Translations under genes and position numbers: made by a program
DNA from: Fomitopsis serialis
Lineage: Eukaryota > Basidiomycota > Agaricomycetes > Polyporales > Fomitopsidaceae
Length of the DNA: 63,410 bases
Assembly (NCBI RefSeq): GCF_022376445.1
Contig: NW_025955181.1
Location: 1-63,410, forward strand
Direction: 5' to 3'
Notes under the pieces: generated by a model
The model's input: only the letters and a program-made list of their open reading frames with translations
What the model was told of the DNA's origin: nothing
Database searches by the model: none
In this document: positions 1 to 8,819 of the stretch, in pieces
Layout: each line of letters starts with the position of its first letter
Numbering within the stretch: the stretch's first letter is position 1

Positions 1-92
1 GCTTCTCACCAAGCACTTCACGACCCAACTGCATCTTCACGACCCCGACTATCTATTGACGACTCTATTCAATCACCGTTACAACTCTCACC

Positions 93-552
93 ATGTCCAA
101 CGATAACACCAACAACAACGGCCCCAAGTATGTTCTGTGCCTCCATCCGAATCATCATCTCGTAACTGACAACGACTTTCCACTCCTTGTAGCAAGACCA
201 CCGGCCAGCTGCACTCCCTGAAGGGAACTGCCGTCGAGGCCGTCGGTAACCTCACCGGTGCGACGTCGTGGCAACAGTCTGGCCGCGACGAGCACGCCAG
301 GGGCGAGGGCGAGTACCAAGCTGCCCAGGCCGAGGGCTATGTCGAGGGCACCAAAGACCGCGTCGGCGGCCGCAAGGACGCCGTCGTCGGCGCTGTCACC
401 GGCGACCGCCAACAAGAGACGACTGGTGAGTGGGAGTTGAAGCTTGATGCTGCTTGATGCGGAATGTTGACTGGTTCGTCCACACAGGCAACGTCCGTCG
501 GGACAAGGGCTCCGCTCAGCAGGACATCAACCGACCGTCGTCCACTAACTGA
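93..552 (+). CDS. hmp1: CsbD-like / Hmp1-type mismatched-base-pair and cruciform DNA recognition protein
   Basis: Three exons (93-127, 193-425, 488-552) join in phase across GT-AG introns and give about 110 residues ending in SSTN. The product is small, hydrophilic, and rich in Gly, Asp and charged residues. It carries CsbD-like repeats: a Lys-Gly...Glu-x-x-Gly-Asn-Leu-Thr-Gly segment near residues 20-35, then Gly-rich segments (GYVEGTKDRVGG and DAVVGAVTGD). Fungal proteins of this type are annotated after Ustilago Hmp1, described as binding mismatched and cruciform DNA; bacterial CsbD is a general-stress protein. The role here is inferred from family resemblance only. The start is the only ATG that opens into the spliced frame. 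Confidence 0.85.
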
Positions 553-1093
553 GCAGTCGTCATCGGTGATCTCAGACGCTAGAATATACCCTAGTGTAAT
601 CTCGCCGCAATGGCAGCCTGCATTGTATCGATAATGTCGGTGGATGTTGTATAATATGGACATCATGCTATGAAGTATTCAAACAACCTGATGCGTGGCG
701 CAGCCTTCTATCTAGTCCTACACTTCAGTTTTGAGTGAAAGTTTGAGAAAGTGAAACGAAGGGTTAGTAATACGGTGGAAGGACATGTTAGTAAAAACTA
801 TGTACGTCACTTCTTGCATGTCCCCGACTCCGACCGGAGGGAGAGAGGAGGGCTTTGTCGACCATAAGTCGTTCGCAGCCGGCGATGCCGCTCCCTCCGT
901 GGGAAACACGTGACTCATAATTCCCATAAGCGGTATCGCAGCAATGCTCGAGTGTCTTACGAGGCAGCTCGAGGCGGTTGGATCCTTCCGTGCTTCTGGC
1001 TGCGTCTGGACGCCTGGATCTTTGACCATCGAATAAGTCCTCCCAAAGGTAGGAGGGCCTCTATTATGTTGAGAGCCCTCGCATGTACTGTAG

Positions 1094-1238
1094 TATGTAT
1101 TACGGTAAGTAAGTTCGCCGTGTGGCTCAGACTCGTGGAAGCCCGAGACGCCCGGGCGGCGAAGCCGCCGCGGGCGTGAGGGCTTCCAATTGAGTCTCCA
1201 TACCATTCCGATGGTACTTACAATATTAAAATACACAC
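1094..1238. repeat. Imperfect palindrome, possible MITE relic or hairpin
   Basis: The two halves are inverted copies of each other. The core is GGGCGGC-GAA-GCCGCC around 1153-1170. It is flanked by arms reading AGACTCGTGGAAGCCC on the left and, on the opposite strand, AGACTCAATTGGAAGCCC on the right. Outside these the similarity continues more weakly (TGTATTACGGTAAGTA against TGTATTTTAATATTGTAAGTA). Total arm length is about 70 bp with mismatches. No clean target-site duplication could be fixed. Confidence 0.6.
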
Positions 1239-2304
1239 ATAATATACTATGGTGCCGCTGTGGCAGGCTGAGTATAATAGCTGTGTGCCATGCAGGAGTC
1301 GGGGATCGGCGCTTGCGCCGCTACGATACTTGTAAAGTTCGGCAATAAAAAGGATTTAAGTATGTCGCGATCCCGTGACCGTGTTTACAACCACCGATTT
1401 TCGCGGGTGATCCCGAAGCAGGCAGTCGACGCGCCTCGCTCTCTTCGTCGAGGTGCCCATGCATACAAGTGAGTCTTCCATGACATGACGCATCAAATGT
1501 ATGGCTTGTGGTCCATTGCTTTGATCTATCCGCCCGCCACGAAGGGCATTCAAGGCCGTACCACGGGCGACTCAACGACTTGGGCTGTGTATATCCGCAT
1601 GTCGACAGACACGAACGCCTCATCAGGTTCTCAATCCTCCTCTCGCGTCCAGCTGACTCCAGCTAGGCTCTTATCTATGACCCTGGCCATAACATGGAAT
1701 CTCAACGTCTTGAAGTTGATACCTCCGGTAAGTGTTCGTTGATGGCCGTTCTGCATGCCGCCGTGCTCACCCTCGTTCATCTCCGTCTATGACAGCTGTG
1801 ATCACTTGATGCACACACGTTCGGTATGTGCCATGCCTATTGGAATCACTGACCGCCAGGAGGTCTTAATGTATCATGAGTGTCAACGTGGCTGCGTTCG
1901 TCGTTACCGCTGGTGATCGCCTCTCCGTGTCTTAGCGCACGCCCGCAAGACCCGGAAGCGTCAAAGACAGCCAGGCGCGTGGAAGCACTCCATCAGCCTT
2001 GTGCCGCTGATAAGCCTCGAAACCAAACTATCGGGACCCTGTCCAGGTTGTACACGGAGGACATGGGGCACATCGTACACCACACTCGAAATGTCATACT
2101 CATATCAGGTTCTCAATTGGATATCCCAGACCGCGTCGTCCATCATGTGGACGACCGCTATCTCCCCAGAAGCCCATGCTGATACTGTCGCGTGCACGAA
2201 GCAGAATGTCCCAAGGTAGACATCGAGCCAAGTCCAAGCCCACCCCAGACTCGAGGGCCAGCACATCGGCGGCATTGGCAGAGCGTCTCCTCTACCCGTG
2301 AGCG

Positions 2305-2310
2305 TATAAG
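2305..2310 (+). promoter_or_regulatory. TATA-like box of the first secreted-peptide gene
   Basis: TATAAG lies 55 bp upstream of the ATG at 2365. The paralogous peptide gene has the same hexamer (6139-6144) 65-70 bp before its start, which supports both as core promoter elements. Inference from position and sequence only. Confidence 0.45.
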
Positions 2311-2364
2311 AAACACAATGGGGTGCCGGAAATCCTCAGTCTCCTCGACTTCCTCTCAACAACC

Positions 2365-2573
2365 ATGCAGTTCAAGAACCTCGGTCTCCTCGTCGCCGTC
2401 ATCCTCCCCTTCCTCACCGTGGCCGTAGCGAATCCCGCGCCTGCCATTGGCTCGTACTATTACATGGGTGAGTAGACTGTGCCGTGATCTTCGCCCATCG
2501 TGCAAGTTCTCATTGATTGTTAGACTATGAAGAGGACGTCCCCGCCAGCCAGCCCACTGCTCGCGCCATCTGA
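2365..2573 (+). CDS. Small secreted peptide, paralogue A (50 aa)
   Basis: Two exons (2365-2467, 2524-2573) join in phase 1 over a 56-bp GT-AG intron. Exon 1 encodes a leader starting MQFKNLGLLVAVILPF, a textbook signal peptide with a likely cut after the AVA motif near residue 22. It continues NPAPAIGSYYYM. Exon 2 encodes an acidic tail (DYEEDVPASQPTARAI). There is no CAAX motif and no cysteine, so it is not a lipopeptide pheromone. The gene lies 1.1 kb upstream of the pheromone precursor and is a paralogue of the gene at 6209-6464: counted from MQFK, exon 1 is exactly 103 nt in both and the intron phase is identical. Function unknown; a secreted signalling or effector-like peptide is a guess. 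Confidence 0.7.
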
Positions 2574-3650
2574 TCGCTTAATGGCACGTCGCTATGTTTT
2601 TTTGAGAAATGTGCAGATGCGAACGTAGATTCAACGACACCGATAGAGGTAGGCTTACACGCTTCGATAGCTGTAGGGGCATAGAGGATGACAGTGCAAT
2701 TGACAGACCTCAATTCGTTCCTCACGAGTTCTACGTCTATGTACTCCATGATATGTATTGAGCTGTGTGAATATGGAAAATCGTGACGACTTGAATGTGG
2801 ATACAGCTTGTATTGACGAGCCGGCCTACTAGTACACCTTGACTGTCAAGCAGCCGCCAATGGGCCTAGCTCTCGATCTTGAAGTTCCGTAGACACGTGG
2901 GCGAAGGTATGGAGTGATGCGCTATATCTCGCCGTTAATCCGGCAGCTGTGCAGTGGAATAGTACGCAATGTACGAACCAGAGTTAACGATACCAGAAAG
3001 CACTGCCAGTGGGCTTTCCACCGGGGCTCCGTCACCCCTAACCCAGGTGAGTAGACGCTTTCGCGCAGCGTATCCTGCCTGCCAGCTGGTGCCGAGACTC
3101 GCTGATTCATACTCTGTACACCAACAGGGGCTCCGGCTTTGTCACTCTCAACTTTGTGTATGAGTATAGGCACCGGCGGCCACTTGAAGCAGTGCAATCT
3201 TCTAGTTCACCGGTTTCCGGAAGCAAGGGTCAATGCCGGCGGGACACCTCGCTATTGTTGTCACTGCCCGCCTCCTGTGTCGGAATGTGGCCTCCGAGCA
3301 GGGAGCAGATCCAGAAATAGCCGTGGACCATCCTGTCAGCCATCGAGTGACCGGATCGAATAAGATCCGATCGAGAAAAGTACCTGGATCTCGATGTTGG
3401 CTTTGACCTGTCCAACACTCTGAGTCAGGATTATCCTCGTCAAGCAAGAATGGCTGTGTGGCCAGTGTGTGGCCCCGCCACTGCCACGGTAAAAGCGAAG
3501 GTGAGCGTGTGTCTTATTGTCTTTCAAAAGGTCTGCAGGGATGCATAAATATGCAGTTGAAAGGCCCTGAACTACTGGCGAACCCGTCAGCACGACAATC
3601 TCGCTAACCTTCGACCTTCGAGATTCACTCTTACCGCTTTCTTCGCTCGA
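2574..3650. other. Intergenic region upstream of the pheromone gene
   Basis: No convincing gene is visible. Short ORFs on both strands have no recognisable motif. An AT-rich CATAAATA element at 3544-3551, about 100 bp before the pheromone ATG, is a plausible TATA region. Confidence 0.4.
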
Positions 3651-3776
3651 ATGGACGCGTTCTTCACCATCGCCGAGCCGGTCCCTGCCTCTGTTGAAAC
3701 CGAGGGCGCCGACAAGGTGCCTGCCGATTACGACACTAGCAACGGCAACGGCGGCTACAGCTGCGTCGTCGCTTGA
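3651..3776 (+). CDS. Lipopeptide mating-pheromone precursor (B mating-type class), 41 aa
   Basis: A single intronless ORF encodes a 41-residue precursor. It begins MDAFFTIAEPVPASVETEG, as basidiomycete pheromone precursors typically do, and ends GYSCVVA. CVVA is a C-terminal CAAX box: the cysteine should be farnesylated, the last three residues cleaved and the cysteine carboxyl-methylated. Length and Met-Asp-Ala-Phe start fit the family. By analogy the mature peptide would be the last 10-14 residues before the processed cysteine (region DYDTSNGNGGYSC); the exact N-terminal cleavage site cannot be read. Such genes normally sit beside STE3-type receptor genes, but none is present in this window. 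It may be part of a B locus whose receptor lies further left, or a solitary non-mating pheromone gene. Confidence 0.88.
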   Translation: MDAFFTIAEPVPASVETEGADKVPADYDTSNGNGGYSCVVA

Positions 3777-5193
3777 GGCTTCAGCGGTAGGTGAACAGCG
3801 ATGTCACATATTCAGCAAGCAACTAATGCGAAGTTATGCCATACAGGTGGATTGAGATGATTGTCAATCTGCGCAATAGACGAAAGAGGTCTTTTTGAGG
3901 TTCCTGGGTGTTGCGATAGCGGGGAGTGGCAAGAAGTCCTGAGGGTAGAAGGGGTTGAAGGTGGTTTAGACTCGGAGAGAAGATGATTCACCGATCAAAC
4001 GTGTTGAATCCGCCTTTGTTCTTCAATAATCAGCCCATTTTGCCCTTCAACAGTGGGTCGCGTTGCCGGCTGCGTCTTCGGAGAGCGACTCGGAAACTGA
4101 AGTTTTGTATTTGAACAGTTGCCTCATCTACCGACGGTACAGTGAGTACCAATATGCAATATCATGACATGTAAGATGTGCAGGGAATTCACTTTGCTAG
4201 TCGTCGGATGGAGCTACCAGTGGGAGTCGCCGGACGTAGTGACGGACCAACTTTGATGTGGCGATGTCTGGTAAGAACACAATCTCGATCGAACTCACAC
4301 GTGATTGACGTGCACGCATCTCAAAAATGGTACATTTCTACTGGGCACCATCCTCGACCTTAACATTGGTCGATATATTCTTGCGCAGCCCTCCACATTG
4401 ACAAGGCTCTTCCACACCTTTAACATCCTCTGGTGACTCATGTCCTCTTCACTAGCCTCTGAGACTGATTCTTGAGACGCTTGAGACTCGACGTGCAGGA
4501 CGTTCCGATTTGCTCATAGTAGGCAGGCGTACCATTTGCAGTCTCCTAATCAAGGAAGCCCATGACCTCGAGTGTATCCAGGTCGACGAGGACGTGACAT
4601 TTTGGGTCTCCATAGATGCGTGAGTTTAGTTCTCTCCTCGCACATGGTTTCTCGTTGGATTTGCTTAAGCGCAAGTCGTCGCGGGCCATCGACAACAACT
4701 CGAGGGACCAGTTCCGCAGGGCTTGTATGCGAGATTCGTCCCTTATTCCGCTGCATCCGCATGCGTCGTATAGAACGCACGACATGTGATGCCAAGTTCG
4801 GTCTCCGTAGAGGATTGTGAAGCGTGGATGCTCAATATGCCTGCCCGGGCCGTCATTTGTGGCCTAACGGTCTAGTCCAGTTCCAGTAAGTCGTACAACG
4901 TGTGTCCGAGTCCCAAAAATGACCAGATACAAGATCATGTTTGTTCGTACTGTGCGGCCTGTGGCTTGACAGACTCCGTACGCCGTGGTCAAGAGTGGGC
5001 CATTGATAATCATAACGATTTTATCTTCCAATGATAGCCAGCTCTCTCCCAACTACGATCGTCGCGGCCCGAGTCTCGAGTCATTGACGCAGACAACATG
5101 GACAAAGATGTTTCACGCGGATAATAAAGGGATTCAAAAAGAAAGATGTTTCAGTCGCGTCCGTCGAACCTAGTTGTCCTTATGTGTCGCGGA
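3777..5193. other. Gene-poor stretch downstream of the pheromone gene
   Basis: No secure gene. On the minus strand at about 4546-4785 an open frame ending DLDTLEVMGFLD has protein-like composition (VLYDACGCSGIRDES near its start), but I found no start, no splice partner and no recognisable domain, so it is only noted. Confidence 0.35.
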
Positions 5194-5436
5194 TCAAGGA
5201 CTGTCGGTCGCACCGTCGTCCACCAGGCGCGCCACATCAATTTCCACCAAACCAGCAGGCCGAGTCCGTGCTTCGGTTGACTCGAGCTGTGGCGCGGGTT
5301 GTTCCTTGCACAAGGTGTCATCCCAGAGCTTGCGGGTCTCCACTTCATGCACGGAGTCGTGTGTTGCCTTGTACGCGTTTTCGTCGCTGATAGCCACGGA
5401 TCCGATCTGCTTACACCTCTGCTCGCACGCACTATC
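5194..5436 (-). CDS. Uncharacterised 3' exon, paralogue of the exon at 7010-7272
   Basis: This minus-strand exon begins after a good acceptor (CTTTCGCAG) and ends at a TGA. It aligns with the exon at 7010-7272: both have an EQ...IG start, a central RKLW-D segment, then KEQP, and near the end an Asp-Val...Arg-Leu followed by two acidic residues. The shared order of motifs shows paralogy. The upstream exon or exons could not be fixed; open frames at about 5480-5700 on the same strand are candidates. No known domain recognised. It lies about 1.4 kb beyond the pheromone gene and faces away from the second secreted-peptide gene. Confidence 0.4.
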   Translation of the reverse strand, partial: DSACEQRCKQIGSVAISDENAYKATHDSVHEVETRKLWDDTLCKEQPAPQLESTEARTRPAGLVEIDVARLVDDGATDSP

Positions 5437-5472
5437 CTGCGAAAGGTGACGGCAGGAGACATGTAGCTCCAT

Positions 5473-6208
5473 TGCTCAGTGAAACCATCATCCGGAACGA
5501 GATGGAGAACGCACATGGATGTATGGTTGCCGACGAGAATGGGGGCGGAAGGGTAGTTAGAGTGAGTGTAGAGGTTCGGGAGACGAGTGACCGTAGCGAC
5601 AGCGAGGAAGGTAGAGTAGGGCAAAACACTTTGAGACCGACCTGCCCGGGATCATCATGCAGGTCAGACTCCACCGTAACAATGCCGCTCACGAAGTTGA
5701 TAGTCGACACTCTCGTCTATCATCTTCGACCCATTGAAACTGCCAGCGTTTGGCGAATTCTTCAGGAAGTGCCGACAGCGCTGATGGTTTATTGATTCTC
5801 CTATGATGCGCTGCAAGACTCTGACACGCAATGCTCTCCAGGCGCGCCGGGAGCACGGTGATACTGTGTCGCATGACCCACTGTTTGCGAACGTCAGATC
5901 ATTCGTGACCCTCTGACATACCGCTCAGTAGCACTTCCGACACATAGCGCATCTTCTGTCGCGCCGCAGCGAGGTCCAAAGCATATCCAGCCGCATCGAC
6001 CATCGGAGCGGGCGATTCCTAGCTCTCGGAGAGCCTGTATTCGAGTCGGCATGTGCATCGGCTTTTCGCTGCAGGCTTGAGCGTCCGAATTGGCTGTGCA
6101 TGAGATGGAACAGCAGCAGCTTCTTCCATCCTCCGGGGTATAAGTAGCCAGGCATAATGACAGGCACTCCTCAGTGGCTGCAACTGACCTCACACGCACG
6201 AACACATC
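5473..6208. other. Region between the uncharacterised exon and secreted-peptide gene B
   Basis: Probable upstream exon(s) of the minus-strand gene ending at 5194 lie here but could not be resolved. A TATAAG box at 6139-6144 precedes the peptide gene. Confidence 0.35.
6139..6144 (+). promoter_or_regulatory. TATA-like box of the second secreted-peptide gene
   Basis: TATAAG sits 65-70 bp upstream of the tandem ATG codons at 6209 and 6212, mirroring the arrangement in front of the paralogue at 2365. Confidence 0.45.
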
Positions 6209-6464
6209 ATGATGCAGTTCAAACAGCTCGCCTTTCTCGTCGCCGTCATCGTCCCGTTCTTCACCATGGCTACCGCAGCTCCTGCGATCGGATCCGGAGG
6301 CAATTATTTCATGCGTCAGCGAGCTTTACAGTCGTCTTCACCTTTGATGCACGTTCTGATTCTCGTTTCTTGCAGCTGTCGATGCGCTTGACGACCCGGA
6401 TCTGAACGCACGCGGCGCCGACGTTGCGTGGAGCGAAAGAGGGTGTTACAAAGGCTGCGATTGA
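6209..6464 (+). CDS. Small secreted peptide, paralogue B (64 aa)
   Basis: Two exons (6209-6314, 6376-6464) join in phase 1 over a 61-bp intron with a GTCAGC donor. The leader reads MMQFKQLAFLVAVIVPFF, a clear signal peptide, and is followed by PAIGSGGNYFM. Exon 2 encodes a different, longer tail ending CYKGCD with a Cys-x3-Cys pair. The second Met (6212) is the counterpart of the start of the gene at 2365; from there exon 1 is 103 nt in both genes and the intron falls after the same Met codon. The leaders are clearly alike while the presumed mature peptides are almost unrelated. Function unknown. Confidence 0.7.
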
Positions 6465-7009
6465 CGTTGTGAGAAGTGAGAAAACATGAAAGAGGTATGC
6501 TTACACGTTACGCTGATATTACATAGAGCAGCGAGGCTGATGGACCTGGCAGAACTCAAATCATACCTCCTCCCACAGAGTCACTCGTCCTACGATATGC
6601 TTGACGTGGCGGAGGAACATCAGTGACCGTATACATGCAACCAGTGTCGAGGAATCAAAATGATCTTTCCGTATGATCACCATGTCCCGAAGGGGCTTTC
6701 TCTCCGTTTCTATGAGCTCCGAGCTGTGCGTACAGATACGGCAATTTCTCCTACTCACCGAAGGTATCTGCCCATGGTGCCATAGCGCACTGCGCCACAT
6801 CTTCGATTCTAAATGACCGAGGAATTGTCAGTGTGAGGCTGTCTCGCAGTCGCCCACGTTGAGCCTGAGCTGCGCAAACCCATCCGAGTCTCATGGAGCG
6901 GCGGCAGACATCGCACGATCTTGCACCGGCGCGTGCCACTGGCCTGAGTGCATCAGGAAACCTGAATGCTCGTTCTCGCTCATGGATGGTGGTGCAGGAG
7001 ACTGCTGGA
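6465..7009. other. Intergenic stretch after secreted-peptide gene B
   Basis: Open minus-strand frames at about 6561-7009 have no recognised domain. Nothing else is visible. Confidence 0.35.
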
Positions 7010-7272
7010 TCAGCTATGAGACACCATCTCACGATTAATCAAACATGAGCCACTTGCCCGCAGCACGTCGTTCAACAAGCGCACCACATCGGCGCCCGGT
7101 GCTCCTGTGTGGGGTGGCAGTGGCTGCTCCTTGCCAAATTTGTCACCCCAAAGCTTACGCAGCCTCGGCACTAGCTCGTGTTCGAAGTCAAGAATTGTCT
7201 CGCCGTCGCCATCGTTAAGCATTAGGGTCCCGATTTCCTCGCGTTCCTGCTCCTCGGTGTACAAGGTTGTGT
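7010..7272 (-). CDS. Uncharacterised 3' exon, paralogue of the exon at 5194-5436
   Basis: Minus-strand exon opening after an acceptor (CTCTTAG); a well-formed donor (GTAAGT) about 60 bp upstream marks the preceding exon, whose start I could not locate. The encoded segment contains EEQEREEIGTLMLND, then RLRKLWGDKFGKEQPLPP and DVVRLLNDVL near the end. These match, in order, motifs of the exon at 5194-5436. The protein looks soluble and charged; no family recognised. The pair plus the two secreted-peptide genes suggest local duplication around the pheromone gene. Confidence 0.4.
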
Positions 7273-7392
7273 CTAAGAGAGCTGCGTGAGCCCCTTCGGG
7301 TCATGTAGAAATGAAGTATGAGACTTACGCAAAGTGGAACTGCAGCAGGCTGTTAGGGGATGGGTGGATTCTGCAGACTTGAGCAAGCGTGG

Positions 7393-7416
7393 CTCAGGGG
7401 CTCAGGGGCTCAGGGG
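7393..7416 (+). promoter_or_regulatory. Three tandem CTCAGGGG units, STRE-like
   Basis: The octamer CTCAGGGG occurs three times head to tail at 7393, 7401 and 7409, ending 81 bp before the next start codon. Each unit contains AGGGG, the stress-response element bound by Msn2/4-type zinc-finger proteins in yeast. Whether this fungus reads it that way is not known. Confidence 0.4.
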
Positions 7417-7496
7417 AACTCTGCCAAGATGCACGTGTTCGTGTCGATCGGTGATCGCTCCGGTCGAGGAAGTCATTCGCGATCTCACTGTCCACC

Positions 7497-8327
7497 ATGT
7501 CCTCCCAAGACCCGGTCGCGCATGATGTCCTCTTCATCGACTCGCTCTCCATCGCACCAACAATTGGGCGCGACTGGTGGGGACGTGTACGCCCGCAGCC
7601 TCTGTCCATCACTGTCCAACTCTACCTCCAACCCGGGTATCTCGACAAGGCTGGTGCTTCGGATGACGTCCGTGACTCAGTTCACTATGGCCAGCTCTGC
7701 AAGAGCGTCCTGAACCTAGCTTACGGCCCTGATGCACAAGTATTTGATGGGCCAAGGGATCTGGCACGGGCGGTGGTGAAGACCGCGTTCGCCCTCACCG
7801 GTGCAGTCATCGTCCAGCGCGCAGCAGTTGCCATCAAGTCCGAGAAACTGATCCCGCTCGCTGGAGAGTTCCTCTTGGAGATATCGACATCGTACAGGCA
7901 GGAGGTTATTGGAGGCACAGAGAGCGTCCGTGTCACAATCAAGAACCTCGTGCTGTCCACTATCATTGGAGTGAATCCGCCCGAGCGCGAAGCGAAGCAG
8001 AGAGTTGTCGTCACTATCATTGTGCACGAGAAGTCTGGTCATGGTGCTCCGGTTGATTATGCCGCGCTAACAACCTTGCTTAACAATGTAATTCAACTCA
8101 CTACTCTACAGTTGCGAGGACAGGTTAACTCAGTCATTCCTTAGGACATCGGGGCGACTTCATATCTCACCCTCGAGAAGTTCGTCCTGGAGATCATCCG
8201 CATCATCTGTCTGTTCTCGGAGACCATAGACGTTGTTACGGTCAAGGCAGAGAAGCCAAGCGCTCTGTCCTTCGCTCAAGCCGCCGGCGTACAGATGACC
8301 AGGTCGCGATCTGCGTTTCTTCAATAA
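7497..8327 (+). CDS. Tandem dihydroneopterin-aldolase (FolB-like) protein
   Basis: Exons 7497-8087 and 8145-8327 join in phase 0 over a 57-bp intron and give 257 residues. Two FolB-like units follow each other: residues about 5-120 (DVLFIDSLSIAPTIGRDWWG start) and about 135-250 (VRVTIKNLVLSTIIGVNPPE start, VTVKAEKPSALSFA near the end). FolB cleaves dihydroneopterin in folate synthesis. Most fungal versions are the N-terminal part of trifunctional FOL1; here a TAA ends the frame after the second unit (SAFLQ), and no FolK or FolP domain follows within the next 500 bp. It may work as a stand-alone aldolase, or be a non-catalytic relative of the tetrahydrobiopterin-enzyme fold. Confidence 0.85.
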
Positions 8328-8819
8328 CACGGTGAGCCTTCCGGCGCCTGTGATTCGTAGTAAATCATCATGACAACATTCATTCGTTCTAGAGGTCAGC
8401 GAGTGATGAGTCACTGATGACTTGTAGGGAAGGGAGCCGTCAGTCAACATTGCTGGAGTAAACCATAAATCGTAGAACGCTTACCACCGCATTTGCCGGA
8501 GGCCCAAGCCCTTCCCGAGCTCCCTCAGTCTCTGGAAGAGTTGTACGATGCATGCTGCATGCACAACACGCTCAATGTATCATAGTATCAGAATGTATTG
8601 GTGCCTATTGTATATGATGCGTGGTAACGTCCGCCACGATGCTACACGATTTCCGCTGGATGCTACACAGGACGGTGCGCAAGAGTACTTGCCATCTAAG
8701 AACGGTACACAAAATCTCCTACAAATATTGTTGCTACAGGACGTTTCATTGCTTCTTCAAGATTCGAGTTCTTCGTGTTTCGCCGACTTGCATGCGTCTC
8801 CCCGCTCCGAGTGGTACGC
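8328..8819. other. Convergent intergenic region
   Basis: Lies between the 3' ends of the FolB-like gene and the trehalose synthase subunit gene. No gene or repeat seen beyond a small ATGCATGCTGCATGCA palindrome near 8550. Confidence 0.4.

Larger units (their letters stand above)
553..2364. other. Gene-poor stretch between the Hmp1-like gene and the first secreted-peptide gene
   Basis: I see no ORF with protein-like composition on either strand here. The only structured feature is the imperfect palindrome at about 1094-1238, listed separately. A TATA-like box for the next gene sits at 2305-2310. Confidence 0.5.

Noticed and set aside
8088..8144. Two introns of 24 and 21 bp with a 12-nt exon between them in the FolB-like gene
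   Set aside because: Such short introns are implausible; one 57-bp intron gives the same frame and better family fit.
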